The translations under genes and the position numbers were made by a program. The notes under the pieces are model-generated. The model ran no database searches and had not been told where the DNA came from. It saw only the letters and a list, made by a program, of their open reading frames with translations. DNA of 27,254 nt from positions 1 through 27,254 of the forward strand of contig DOQG01000066.1 of assembly GCA_003512525.1 (NCBI GenBank). The letters are read 5' to 3'. Shown in pieces: positions 15,949 to 23,227 of this stretch. The first letter of the stretch is position 1, and the number at the start of each line of letters is the position of its first letter. Origin of the DNA: Oscillospiraceae bacterium. Lineage in GTDB: Bacteria > Bacillota > Clostridia > Oscillospirales > Ruminococcaceae.

Positions 15949-16971
15949 TTATGCCTTGCTGATACTATCTATCTTTGTGGAAGTTTCGGTGATCTTGTCA
16001 CTGAGCTCCTTTACTGTAGCAACATTGGCTTCTATCTTGCTTACTGCGGTTGCAATTTCCTTGTCGATAGCAGAAATTGAGGAGCGTACGCTACCGAGCA
16101 CGTCTTCGATACTGCGTGTCTGATTGGAAGTCTGTTCTGCAAGCTGACGTACTTCCTGTGCAATTACATTGAAGCCTGCGCCTGCTTCGCCGACGTGCTT
16201 TGCTTCTATTGAAGCATTGAAGCCGAGCAAGGTCATCTGAGTGGCAACATTCTGTATGTATTTCAGGATCGAGTCTGTCTGAGCAACCGCCTTAGCAGAC
16301 TCATTTGCTTTTTCGCGAAGAAGATCAAACTCGTCGGATAATGCCGCAATTGCCGTGTTGACTTCTTCGACCTTTGCGTTTATAACTACATAGTCTTCCT
16401 GGACCTCATCGAACATTGCCGAAGTATCCTTGTGTTCTTCTGTGATGCGGTACTTTTCGTATCCGACCTGTGAAAGAGCCTGAGCCATCTTGAAAAGAAG
16501 CTCTGCCGCATTGTTTACCTTTTCCTCCGAAACTATCGGTACTTTCTTTACGGCCTCTACATATTCATCCGGGTCAACGTCGATTTCCTTTGCTATCTCA
16601 CGGAACTTTTCAAGGTCGGGTGCTTCCGTCAATACCTGACCGCCTATAAGAGAGCCTATCTGTTCACCATCTACTATTATAGGCGATGCAAAGTCAACAA
16701 GTCCGCCGTGACAGTAGTACACTGCGGGTCTTCCTGTCTTGCTTGCCTGCTCGCCGCCTTTTAAATCGCAGAGATTACAGCGTTCGCAACCCACACTCGA
16801 CTTTCTGGTGTAATTCATACAGAAGTCTGTAGGACATGAAAGCTGGGTAACAGGACCGTTTTTGTCTGTTGCAAGTGCGGCCATGCCTGTTGCCTTTGCA
16901 AATGCATCCTGTAAGGATTGTAACTGTGCTCTGTCTATAACGTCAAGTAATTTGATTTCTTTGTTTGCCAT
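15949..16971 (-). CDS. Soluble chemoreceptor-like protein: PocR sensor + MCP signalling domain
   Basis: The product (340 aa) has no membrane segment, so it acts in the cytoplasm. An N-terminal PocR-type ligand-binding domain (~8-165) carries a cysteine cluster (CPTDFCMNY, then GCERCNLCDL) and ends in GRPAVYYCHGGLVDFASPII and GSLIGGQVL. A coiled-coil stretch leads to a short MCP signalling hairpin (~195-340) whose tip matches the family: LLGFNASIEAKHVGEAGAGFNVIAQEVRQLAEQT, here quoted as LLGFNASIEA, GEAGAGF, EVRQLAEQT. No HAMP domain. PocR itself senses 1,2-propanediol; the ligand here is unknown. It could signal to CheA/CheW or a non-motility pathway; none is encoded nearby. ATG 16971 follows a GGGAAGG site; a longer reading from 17007 is rejected because its start lies ahead of that site. 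Confidence 0.88.
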   Translation of the reverse strand: MANKEIKLLDVIDRAQLQSLQDAFAKATGMAALATDKNGPVTQLSCPTDFCMNYTRKSSVGCERCNLCDLKGGEQASKTGRPAVYYCHGGLVDFASPIIVDGEQIGSLIGGQVLTEAPDLEKFREIAKEIDVDPDEYVEAVKKVPIVSEEKVNNAAELLFKMAQALSQVGYEKYRITEEHKDTSAMFDEVQEDYVVINAKVEEVNTAIAALSDEFDLLREKANESAKAVAQTDSILKYIQNVATQMTLLGFNASIEAKHVGEAGAGFNVIAQEVRQLAEQTSNQTRSIEDVLGSVRSSISAIDKEIATAVSKIEANVATVKELSDKITETSTKIDSISKA

Positions 16972-17045
16972 TGTAATGACACCTTCCCTTTTTCTATGTT
17001 GATACAAGACAGACAGCCTTAGAATTAAAGACTGTTTACAATAGA

Positions 17046-17074
17046 ATTATACTCTGTTTTTAATAAAATTGCAA
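17046..17074 (-). promoter_or_regulatory. Promoter of the PocR chemoreceptor gene
   Basis: On the minus strand TTGCAA (17074-17069), a 17-bp spacer and a perfect TATAAT (17051-17046), about 75 bp before the start codon. Confidence 0.82.
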
Positions 17075-17177
17075 TACCGTAATCAGCTGATTTTGTTAAA
17101 TTGAACAAGAGAAATTGAAATATTTAGTTATTATTTCCGATTTTTCTTTGTTCGACAGAAAGCTCCGTAAAATTTGC

Positions 17178-17206
17178 TTGATTTTGAACGCAAAATATGC
17201 TATATT
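17178..17206 (+). promoter_or_regulatory. Promoter of glgA
   Basis: TTGATT (17178-17183), 17 bp, TATATT (17201-17206), about 75 bp before the ATG. It is divergent from the chemoreceptor promoter, about 100 bp away. Confidence 0.78.
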
Positions 17207-17234
17207 TTTAAATAGGAATAAGAAATTATAAAAG

Positions 17235-17264
17235 AGCCACAGCTGTAATGTTAAAGGCGTGGCT
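17235..17264 (+). promoter_or_regulatory. Leader hairpin before glgA
   Basis: AGCCAC (17235-17240) can pair with GTGGCT (17259-17264), ending two bases before the AAAGGCGG ribosome site. It could influence ribosome access; no known riboswitch is recognised. Confidence 0.3.
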
Positions 17265-17279
17265 GAAAGGCGGAAAAAC

Positions 17280-18707
17280 ATGAAGATCTTATATGCGGCA
17301 AGCGAAGCTCAGCCCGTAGCGGCTTCCGGCGGACTTGCAGATGTTGCCGGTTCACTTCCCAAGGCTCTGGTCGAAGAGGGTCATGAGGCTTGTGTGGTAG
17401 TACCTCTCTATGTAAATACCATCAAGCAGCAGTGGCGCGATCAGATGACATATGTTACGAATTTTTCTGTGCCGGTAGGCTGGAGAAGCCAGTACTGCGG
17501 ACTGTTCACAGCAAAGATAAACAACGTTACATATTATTTTCTTGATAACGAGTATTATTTCAAGCGTGATTTCGGCTTGTACGGTTACTATGACGATGCC
17601 GAAAGATATGCATTCTTCTCGCGTGCGGTTCTTGAGATGCTCAAGGTCATCGATTTCAAGCCGCAGATAATCAATTCTAACGACTGGCAGTGCGCATTGA
17701 TCCCCGTTTATTACAGTATTTTCTACAGAAATGACGAGAAGCTCTGGGGCATCAAGAATGTGTTCACTATCCACAATATTCAGTACCAGGGCAGATACGG
17801 TATGGAGATACTTGAAGACGTTCTCGGCATACCGAAGCATTTCGCCTCGCTTATGGAATATGACAGAGATATCAACCTTATGAAAGCGGCGATAGAGGTT
17901 TCGGATAAGGTCACGACCGTTTCTCCCACATATGCAAGAGAAATACTTGATCCGTGGTTCTCGCACGGTCTTGACAGAGCGCTTGCGGACAAGCAGTACA
18001 AGACCTGCGGTTTCCTCAACGGTATCGATACCGATATGTATAATCCCGCAACAGATCCCGCTATCCCAGCAAACTTTACCGTTACAAAGAAAGCAGGAAA
18101 GAAAACCTGCACTCAGAAGCTGCTTGAAGAGGTCGGACTGCCTCAGGGCGATGAGCCTGTTCTCGGTATGGTATCAAGACTTGTTGAGCACAAGGGCTTT
18201 GACCTTGTAAAGTGTGTATTTGACGATATCATAAATCTTGGCTATAAGGTCGTTATATTAGGCTCGGGCGAGGCTCAGTATGAACAGTTCTTCCACGAGA
18301 TGCGCTGGAAATATCCCGACAGAGTAGCATTTACCTGCGGATATATCCCCGATCTTGCCAAGAAGATATATGCCGGTGCAAATATGTTCCTTATGCCCAG
18401 CAAGAGCGAGCCGTGCGGACTTGCACAGATGATATCCCTGCGTTACGGCACTATCCCGATAGTAAGAAAAACGGGCGGTCTTGCAGACAGCATAATTGAT
18501 TGCGGTGATGAGAACGGCACAGGCTACACATTCCAGTCGTACAACGCTCACGATATGCTTTATGCTATCAAGAGAGCAAAGGACTGCTACTGGAACAAGA
18601 CTGAGTGGAACAAGCTCGTTACAAGGGCGATGAAGGCAGACTTCAGCTGGAAGCAGTCGGCTAAGCTGTACATAGGTCTTTATGAAGAGCTTGTGGGTCA
18701 GCAGTAA
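17280..18707 (+). CDS. glgA: Glycogen synthase (ADP-glucose type, GT5)
   Basis: The product (475 aa, usual length) extends alpha-1,4-glucan chains from ADP-glucose in the cytoplasm. Conserved parts are the N-terminal SGGLADVAGSLPKAL, HNIQYQGRYG, the hinge FLNGIDTDMYNP, GMVSRLVEHKGFDL, and SEPCGLAQM with the catalytic glutamate at E377, then VRKTGGLADSI. The N-terminal lysine of the classic KTGGL motif (K15 of E. coli GlgA, which helps bind ADP-glucose) is replaced by Ala in AASGGL. I recall this variant in other Clostridia, so activity is probably kept. ATG 17280 follows AAAGGCGG; the earlier GTG 17259 lies in the leader hairpin. No other glg gene is adjacent, which is unusual as glgC/D often neighbour glgA. 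Confidence 0.96.
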   Translation: MKILYAASEAQPVAASGGLADVAGSLPKALVEEGHEACVVVPLYVNTIKQQWRDQMTYVTNFSVPVGWRSQYCGLFTAKINNVTYYFLDNEYYFKRDFGLYGYYDDAERYAFFSRAVLEMLKVIDFKPQIINSNDWQCALIPVYYSIFYRNDEKLWGIKNVFTIHNIQYQGRYGMEILEDVLGIPKHFASLMEYDRDINLMKAAIEVSDKVTTVSPTYAREILDPWFSHGLDRALADKQYKTCGFLNGIDTDMYNPATDPAIPANFTVTKKAGKKTCTQKLLEEVGLPQGDEPVLGMVSRLVEHKGFDLVKCVFDDIINLGYKVVILGSGEAQYEQFFHEMRWKYPDRVAFTCGYIPDLAKKIYAGANMFLMPSKSEPCGLAQMISLRYGTIPIVRKTGGLADSIIDCGDENGTGYTFQSYNAHDMLYAIKRAKDCYWNKTEWNKLVTRAMKADFSWKQSAKLYIGLYEELVGQQ

Positions 18708-18727
18708 GTTAATAAAATGATATATGT

Positions 18728-18762
18728 ACGGGCAGTCGCTTCTCATGAACGTTACTGCCCGT
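18728..18762 (+). terminator. Hairpin after glgA (weak terminator)
   Basis: ACGGGCAGT (18728-18736) pairs perfectly with ACTGCCCGT (18754-18762), but no T tract follows, so read-through to the antiporter gene is possible. I see no convincing separate promoter for that gene. Confidence 0.5.
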
Positions 18763-18813
18763 CATTCGTGTAAAGACAAAAAATTAAGTTGAAAAACAAG
18801 AAAGAGGACAAAA

Positions 18814-19857
18814 ATGTTAATAGCAATTATCGCGCTTGTGATCGGAGCGGCACTGTATGTGATGAACATGGTCGGCGTGAATATCAATCCAAATGTTATA
18901 TGCTCGCTCGGAGTGCTCATAGTCGGCTTTGTAATGCTGATAAAGGGTGCGGATCTGTTTGTTGAGGGTGCGTCAAAAATTGCGGCTAAATTTAAAATTC
19001 CGCTGATAGTAATAGGTCTTACAATAGTTGCAATGGGTACATCCGCCCCCGAGGCGGCAATCAGTATCAGTGCGGCATTTCAGGATGCGGCGGCTATTTC
19101 GATAGGAAACGTAGTCGGCAGTAATATTATGAATATACTGCTTATACTAGGTGTCAGCGCTCTGATAACAAACCTTAAGATAAAGCCGAACACACTTAAA
19201 TTCGAGATACCGTTTGTTGTGTTTATAACCGCTGTATTACTGCTGCTCGGCTGGATAGGCGGAGGGCTTGACAAGATAGACGGCGTTATCATGCTGGTGC
19301 TTTTTGCGGCATTCTCAGGATATCTGTTCTATCTTTACAAGAAGGGTGACGACAGCTCGGCAGATGAAGTGCCGCAGCTTACCGAAAAGGACAAGATACC
19401 TGTTCTGATACTTATCACTCTTATAGGGCTTGTGAGCATCGTACTCGGAAGCGACCTTACGGTTGCGTCAGCAAAGAGCATAGCTCAGGTAATAGGAGTG
19501 GACGACAGGACCATATCGCTTACAGTTGTAGCATTCGGTACATCGCTGCCTGAGCTTATCACCTGCATTGCGGCTTCGCTCAAGAAGAAATCCGATATTG
19601 CTATAGGCAATATAATCGGCAGTAACATTTTTAATATCTTGTTCGTAGTAGGTCTGGCATCAATATTCTCGCCGAGCGTACTGACCTTCGGTGAGGCATT
19701 TATCATTGATACTATCGTTGCAATTGCAACGGCTGTATTGCTCGGACTGCTTGTCCTGCGTAAAAAAGAGCTTACGAGAGTCGGTGGCATTATAATGCTC
19801 GTTGCTTACGCAGGATATTTTGCGTATCTGTTTATTAACCCGTTAGGTCTTGCGTGA
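18814..19857 (+). CDS. Calcium/sodium antiporter of the CaCA family (YrbG-like)
   Basis: The product (347 aa) is a ~10-segment inner-membrane cation exchanger. The two inverted alpha repeats that form the ion path are clear: VAMGTSAPEAAISISA with GNVVGSNIMNILLILG, and VAFGTSLPELITCIAA with GNIIGSNIFNILFVVG. A short hydrophilic loop (KKGDDSSADEVPQLTEKDK) joins the halves. ATG with AGAGGAC upstream. The next gene starts 11 bp downstream, so the two are co-transcribed. Ion choice (Ca2+/Na+ or Ca2+/H+, possibly K+) cannot be read from sequence. Confidence 0.95.
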   Translation: MLIAIIALVIGAALYVMNMVGVNINPNVICSLGVLIVGFVMLIKGADLFVEGASKIAAKFKIPLIVIGLTIVAMGTSAPEAAISISAAFQDAAAISIGNVVGSNIMNILLILGVSALITNLKIKPNTLKFEIPFVVFITAVLLLLGWIGGGLDKIDGVIMLVLFAAFSGYLFYLYKKGDDSSADEVPQLTEKDKIPVLILITLIGLVSIVLGSDLTVASAKSIAQVIGVDDRTISLTVVAFGTSLPELITCIAASLKKKSDIAIGNIIGSNIFNILFVVGLASIFSPSVLTFGEAFIIDTIVAIATAVLLGLLVLRKKELTRVGGIIMLVAYAGYFAYLFINPLGLA

Positions 19858-19868
19858 CAGGAGGTAAT

Positions 19869-20315
19869 ATGGTATTTGAAAAAATAAGAAAAACCGACCG
19901 TGAAGAATATCTTGCTATGGAGCATGATTTCTATCATTCTCCCGCTGTGCTTCATCCTATTCCCGATGAAAATCATAAGCTTACATTCGATGTGCTTATG
20001 GAAGGCTCACCGTATACGGTCTGCTTTATGTTCCGCAGTGACGATAAAAAAGAGGTTTACGGCTTTGCTCTGCTTGCACTTACCTATTCAAACGAGGCAG
20101 GCGGTATTGTGGTGTGGCTCGAGGAGATATATGTAAAGCCGGAGCATCGCTGTAAGGGCATAACCGGAGAGTTCTTCAAATTCATCGAAAAGGAATATGC
20201 CGATGTTGCAAGAATACGACTCGAAACCGAGCCTGAAAACGAAAGAGCGGCAAAGCTATACGCGAGAAACGGTTTTAAACAATTAGGTTATTCTCAGATG
20301 TATAAAGATAATTAA
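19869..20315 (+). CDS. GNAT-family N-acetyltransferase
   Basis: A 148-aa cytoplasmic enzyme that would transfer an acetyl group from acetyl-CoA. The acetyl-CoA-binding strand-loop-helix is at WLEEIYVKPEHRCKGITGEFFKFIEK, here in parts EEIYVKPEHR and KGITGEFFKFIEK, where R-x-x-G-x-x-G/A is degenerate (RCKGIT). The C-terminal ETEPENERAAKLYARNGFKQLGY is the usual ending, with the catalytic Tyr region. ATG 19869 follows AGGAGG; a GTG at 19854 overlapping the antiporter stop is rejected. It is co-transcribed with the antiporter. Substrate unknown. Confidence 0.9.
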   Translation: MVFEKIRKTDREEYLAMEHDFYHSPAVLHPIPDENHKLTFDVLMEGSPYTVCFMFRSDDKKEVYGFALLALTYSNEAGGIVVWLEEIYVKPEHRCKGITGEFFKFIEKEYADVARIRLETEPENERAAKLYARNGFKQLGYSQMYKDN

Positions 20316-20402
20316 CTTAAATTTTGTGAAAACACCGTGTAAACGCATAATTCGTTGTCATAATTAAACAAAAATATTTTTTAAGTTTGGTTTAACTAAT
20401 GG

Positions 20403-20431
20403 TTGATTGAAACCTGAAAATTTGTTATAAT
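20403..20431 (+). promoter_or_regulatory. Promoter of solute-binding protein gene D
   Basis: TTGATT (20403-20408), 17 bp, perfect TATAAT (20426-20431). It shares TTTGTTATAATA with the gene C promoter. A weak inverted pair GGTTT (20389-20393)/AAACC (20410-20414) straddles the -35 box and could be an operator. Confidence 0.82.
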
Positions 20432-20477
20432 AATAGGGTGATTAAGCGGCAGTGTAAAGCCGTACAGGAGGTAAATG

Positions 20478-21983
20478 ATGAAAAAAACGACCAAAAAGAT
20501 TTCAGCAGCAGCTCTTGCTCTGGTAATGGGCGCTACAGCGTTCACAGGTTGTTCGGGCAGTACAGCGACAAGCGGCGGTACAGCAAGCGGCGCTGATTCT
20601 TCTGCAGAGAGCACAACAGCTACAGGCAGCCAGAAGATAATGTCTTCTAACGAAGATGTCAAGAGTGCGATCGACAACGTTTCGGTAGCAGAGGACTACA
20701 AGAATATCAAGGTTGATACCAAGCTTAAGTTTATGGCATGGTACGACATTCAGGAGGCAGCTCCTTCCGTAGAACTCTTCAAGTCAATGTACGGCACACC
20801 CAAGAACAAGCCCGAGGGTTATGAGAGCGTAGCAGACGAAAACGTATTCGTTAATGTAAGAGTTTCAAATTATGCAAACAGATATGTTGACCTTGCAAAG
20901 CTTGTACAGTCAGATGACTCACCCGATACATTCCCATTTGAAACATCTAACTATCCCTATGGTATTTACCAGAACCTGTTCCAGCCTATCGATGGCGTTA
21001 TTGATACCACGACAGATGACTGGGCAGACTATAAGAATATTATCGATATGTTCAACTGGGGCGGCAAGGTCTACACACCTATCGTTGATGTAAACCCCGC
21101 AACACTTCTCTGGTACAGAAAGTCAATAATCGAAGAGAACGGCTTTGACGATCCCTGGGAGCTCTTTGAAAAGGGTGAATGGACATGGTCAAAGTGCATA
21201 GAGATGGCAAGAAAGTTCACAGATCCCGATAATGCCAAGTATGCATTTGACGGTTACGGACTTGACCACGCATTCATCGCTACAACAGGTAAGCCACTCA
21301 TCGGTCTTGAGAGCGGCAAGCTTGTAAGCAACCTTAACGATGCCAATATTGAAAAGTGCATGGATATGCTCCGCACATTTGATGATACACAGGAACAGCT
21401 CCGTTACCCCAGAGAGATCGAAAACAACTGGGCACCCAGCTATCCCGAGTGGGTAAACGGTAACACTCTCTTCTTTGAAGACGGTACATGGAGATATGAG
21501 GAAACATGGAGACTGTTTAAGAAAAAGCAGAAGTGGGATGATGATGAGATCAACTTCGTTCCTTTCCCCCAGATGGACGGTGCTGATACATATTATCAGG
21601 AAATGAAGCAGGATGCATTTATGTTCGTTTCAGGTTCTAAGAACGCTGACGGTTATAAAGCATGGATCTATGCTAACCTCTTAGCTTCCAAGGATGAAGA
21701 AGTAAAGAAGGCAGGCAGACAGCAGTCTATAGATGAGTTTGACTGGACAGACACACTGCTTGACAGACTTGATAAGCTGAAGGATCCTACAACGTTCTCG
21801 GCAGTATTCGAGTTCAAGAACGGTATCGGTGCTGATATTGCTGACTCTTCAACAAGTGAGAACCCTGTAGGTCACCTAACGTCAGACGTTGTAATGGGCG
21901 GTAGCTCATTTGCAACTGTTCGTGAAGAAAACAGAGGCGTTATCGAAGCAAGAATAAAGGAACTCAATGCTACTGTTTCCTAA
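20478..21983 (+). CDS. Extracellular solute-binding lipoprotein D
   Basis: The product (501 aa) is the close paralogue of C. Lipoprotein signal peptide (FTGC, Cys25), Ser/Thr/Ala linker, then the family-1 binding fold: LLWYRKSIIEENGFDDPWEL, WAPSYPEWVNGNTLFFEDG, RYEETWRLFKKK, INFVPFPQMDG. Two ATG codons stand side by side; 20478 is chosen because it lies 6 nt after AGGAGG, while 20475 is only 3 nt away. Monocistronic, with strong promoter, ribosome site and terminator, so probably abundant. Not accompanied by permease genes. C and D flank a 4.6-kb block of unrelated genes. Confidence 0.9.
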   Translation: MKKTTKKISAAALALVMGATAFTGCSGSTATSGGTASGADSSAESTTATGSQKIMSSNEDVKSAIDNVSVAEDYKNIKVDTKLKFMAWYDIQEAAPSVELFKSMYGTPKNKPEGYESVADENVFVNVRVSNYANRYVDLAKLVQSDDSPDTFPFETSNYPYGIYQNLFQPIDGVIDTTTDDWADYKNIIDMFNWGGKVYTPIVDVNPATLLWYRKSIIEENGFDDPWELFEKGEWTWSKCIEMARKFTDPDNAKYAFDGYGLDHAFIATTGKPLIGLESGKLVSNLNDANIEKCMDMLRTFDDTQEQLRYPREIENNWAPSYPEWVNGNTLFFEDGTWRYEETWRLFKKKQKWDDDEINFVPFPQMDGADTYYQEMKQDAFMFVSGSKNADGYKAWIYANLLASKDEEVKKAGRQQSIDEFDWTDTLLDRLDKLKDPTTFSAVFEFKNGIGADIADSSTSENPVGHLTSDVVMGGSSFATVREENRGVIEARIKELNATVS

Positions 21984-22009
21984 GCTTTGAATGATGATTT
22001 GAAAAATTA

Positions 22010-22040
22010 TGCCGACGGTATTTTGCCGTCGGCATTTTTT
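22010..22040 (+). terminator. Bidirectional terminator between gene D and the DUF4363 gene
   Basis: TGCCGACGG (22010-22018) pairs with CCGTCGGCA (22026-22034), followed by TTTTTT on the plus strand; on the minus strand the hairpin is followed by TAATTTTTC. It serves both convergent units. Confidence 0.92.
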
Positions 22041-22045
22041 GTATA

Positions 22046-22423
22046 TTACAGCACACTTGAAAGCGTTATCTGCTGCCTTGTTATATATAGCTCTATAAGC
22101 CTTTTAAGGACTGCACATTCCGAATAGATATCGTCCTCTCCGTTCTCTGCAAATACCCTTATCCGTGACAGACACATAGCTATTTCGTTATCGCATTCGG
22201 TATCCTCAACGAAGATAGTATCCTGTGAAAGCTCTCGCCAGATATCCTCGGCATAAGCCGCCATTTCGGCGGCTTTTTGTTTGTTGTCATTATCTATAGC
22301 CTGTGTTATCTCATCGGCTGTGATATATATTTCTTTAGCACGGTTATCGGAGTAGTTGTATCCGAATATAGCAAATGCTGCCATAGCCGCAACTATTACG
22401 GCGCAAGTTACCATTCTTCCCAT
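22046..22423 (-). CDS. DUF4363-family protein with N-terminal membrane anchor
   Basis: The product (125 aa) has one hydrophobic segment near the start (VTCAVIVAAMAAFAIFGY) and a helical, acidic remainder. It fits the DUF4363 family, which is often encoded next to DUF421 proteins in sporulating Firmicutes; function unknown. ATG 22423 follows AGGAGA and overlaps the stop of the upstream gene as TAATG, indicating translational coupling. The longer reading from 22447 is rejected because it would start inside the upstream gene without a ribosome site. Confidence 0.75.
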   Translation of the reverse strand: MGRMVTCAVIVAAMAAFAIFGYNYSDNRAKEIYITADEITQAIDNDNKQKAAEMAAYAEDIWRELSQDTIFVEDTECDNEIAMCLSRIRVFAENGEDDIYSECAVLKRLIELYITRQQITLSSVL

Positions 22424-23139
22424 TACTGTTTCTCCTGAGGCAGGCACATTGATTTTGTGCCGATTTTGTTATCCGACTTAAGCACAGTGTAAACGCCCTT
22501 GTCCACACTGTCTGTGAGCAGGAATATATCTTTTATATCAAGCCCCATATCCTTTATCATATCGCGAAGCTTTTTCTCGTCACCGTTCCAGCGGCGCAGA
22601 CCCGGATAGTTGATCTTTCCGTCTTTGATAAGCAGACAAGGCGGATCGCAGTTCTGCACCTTGATTTCCATATCACCGTTTTCGACGTTTCTGTAGCAGC
22701 TTTTCTGGTAGAAGTTGATCTTGCCGGTGGTTTCGACTATAGCGTATTGTACCTGAGAAATGTCGAATATCATACATTCGCGCATTGCCTCCATAAGCTC
22801 GTCAACGCTGTAGCGCAGGTGCTTCATCACTCTGCGGTCAATAACTCCGTTTGTAATGATTATCTGCGGTGTTCCGGTGACAAGCCGACGAAAGCGCTGA
22901 CTTTTCAGCATAATAAATGACATGAACACATCAAGACAAACTATCATCAGTATCGGTATAACGCCGTATATCATCGGTACTGTTGAATCCTCGAGCGACA
23001 GTGTTGCAATATTGGATATAAGTATTGTCGTTACAAGCTCGGACGGCTGAAGCTGTGCCAGCTGCTTTTTGCCCATAAGCCTGAGCGCAAACACTATAAG
23101 AATGTACAAAAGTACAGAACGAATGATTATTATCAGCAT
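22423..23139 (-). CDS. DUF421 (YetF-like) membrane protein
   Basis: A 238-aa protein with three N-terminal membrane segments (MLIIIIRSVLLYILIVFALR, then LVTTILISNIATLSLED and IPILMIVCLDVFMSFIM) and a cytoplasmic-type domain. RLMGKKQLAQLQPSELV and the later LVTGTPQIIITNGVI and YSVDELMEAMRE are strong DUF421 family marks. Related proteins (YetF, and 2Duf of spoVA2mob elements) have been tied to spore membranes and resistance. GGAGG lies 4 nt before ATG. It is divergent from the ger operon, from which it is separated by about 90 bp, which fits a spore function. Confidence 0.9.
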   Translation of the reverse strand: MLIIIIRSVLLYILIVFALRLMGKKQLAQLQPSELVTTILISNIATLSLEDSTVPMIYGVIPILMIVCLDVFMSFIMLKSQRFRRLVTGTPQIIITNGVIDRRVMKHLRYSVDELMEAMRECMIFDISQVQYAIVETTGKINFYQKSCYRNVENGDMEIKVQNCDPPCLLIKDGKINYPGLRRWNGDEKKLRDMIKDMGLDIKDIFLLTDSVDKGVYTVLKSDNKIGTKSMCLPQEKQ

Positions 23140-23165
23140 ATTGCCTCCATAGTCGGGAAAGATAA

Positions 23166-23193
23166 TTGATAGATTTTATTTCAATGCTATTAT
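23166..23193 (+). promoter_or_regulatory. Possible promoter of the ger operon
   Basis: TTGATA (23166-23171), 16 bp, TATTAT (23188-23193), about 35 bp before the gerA-like start. ger operons are usually driven by the forespore factor sigma-G, and I could not identify a convincing sigma-G promoter here, so this assignment is tentative. Confidence 0.4.
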
Positions 23194-23227
23194 TTACAGA
23201 TTACTTTTTATTATGCGAGGACTTGTG

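Noticed and set aside
16972..17007. Longer N-terminus for the PocR chemoreceptor
   Set aside because: The 12 extra residues span the GGGAAGG ribosome site of the chosen start, and the PocR domain needs no extension.
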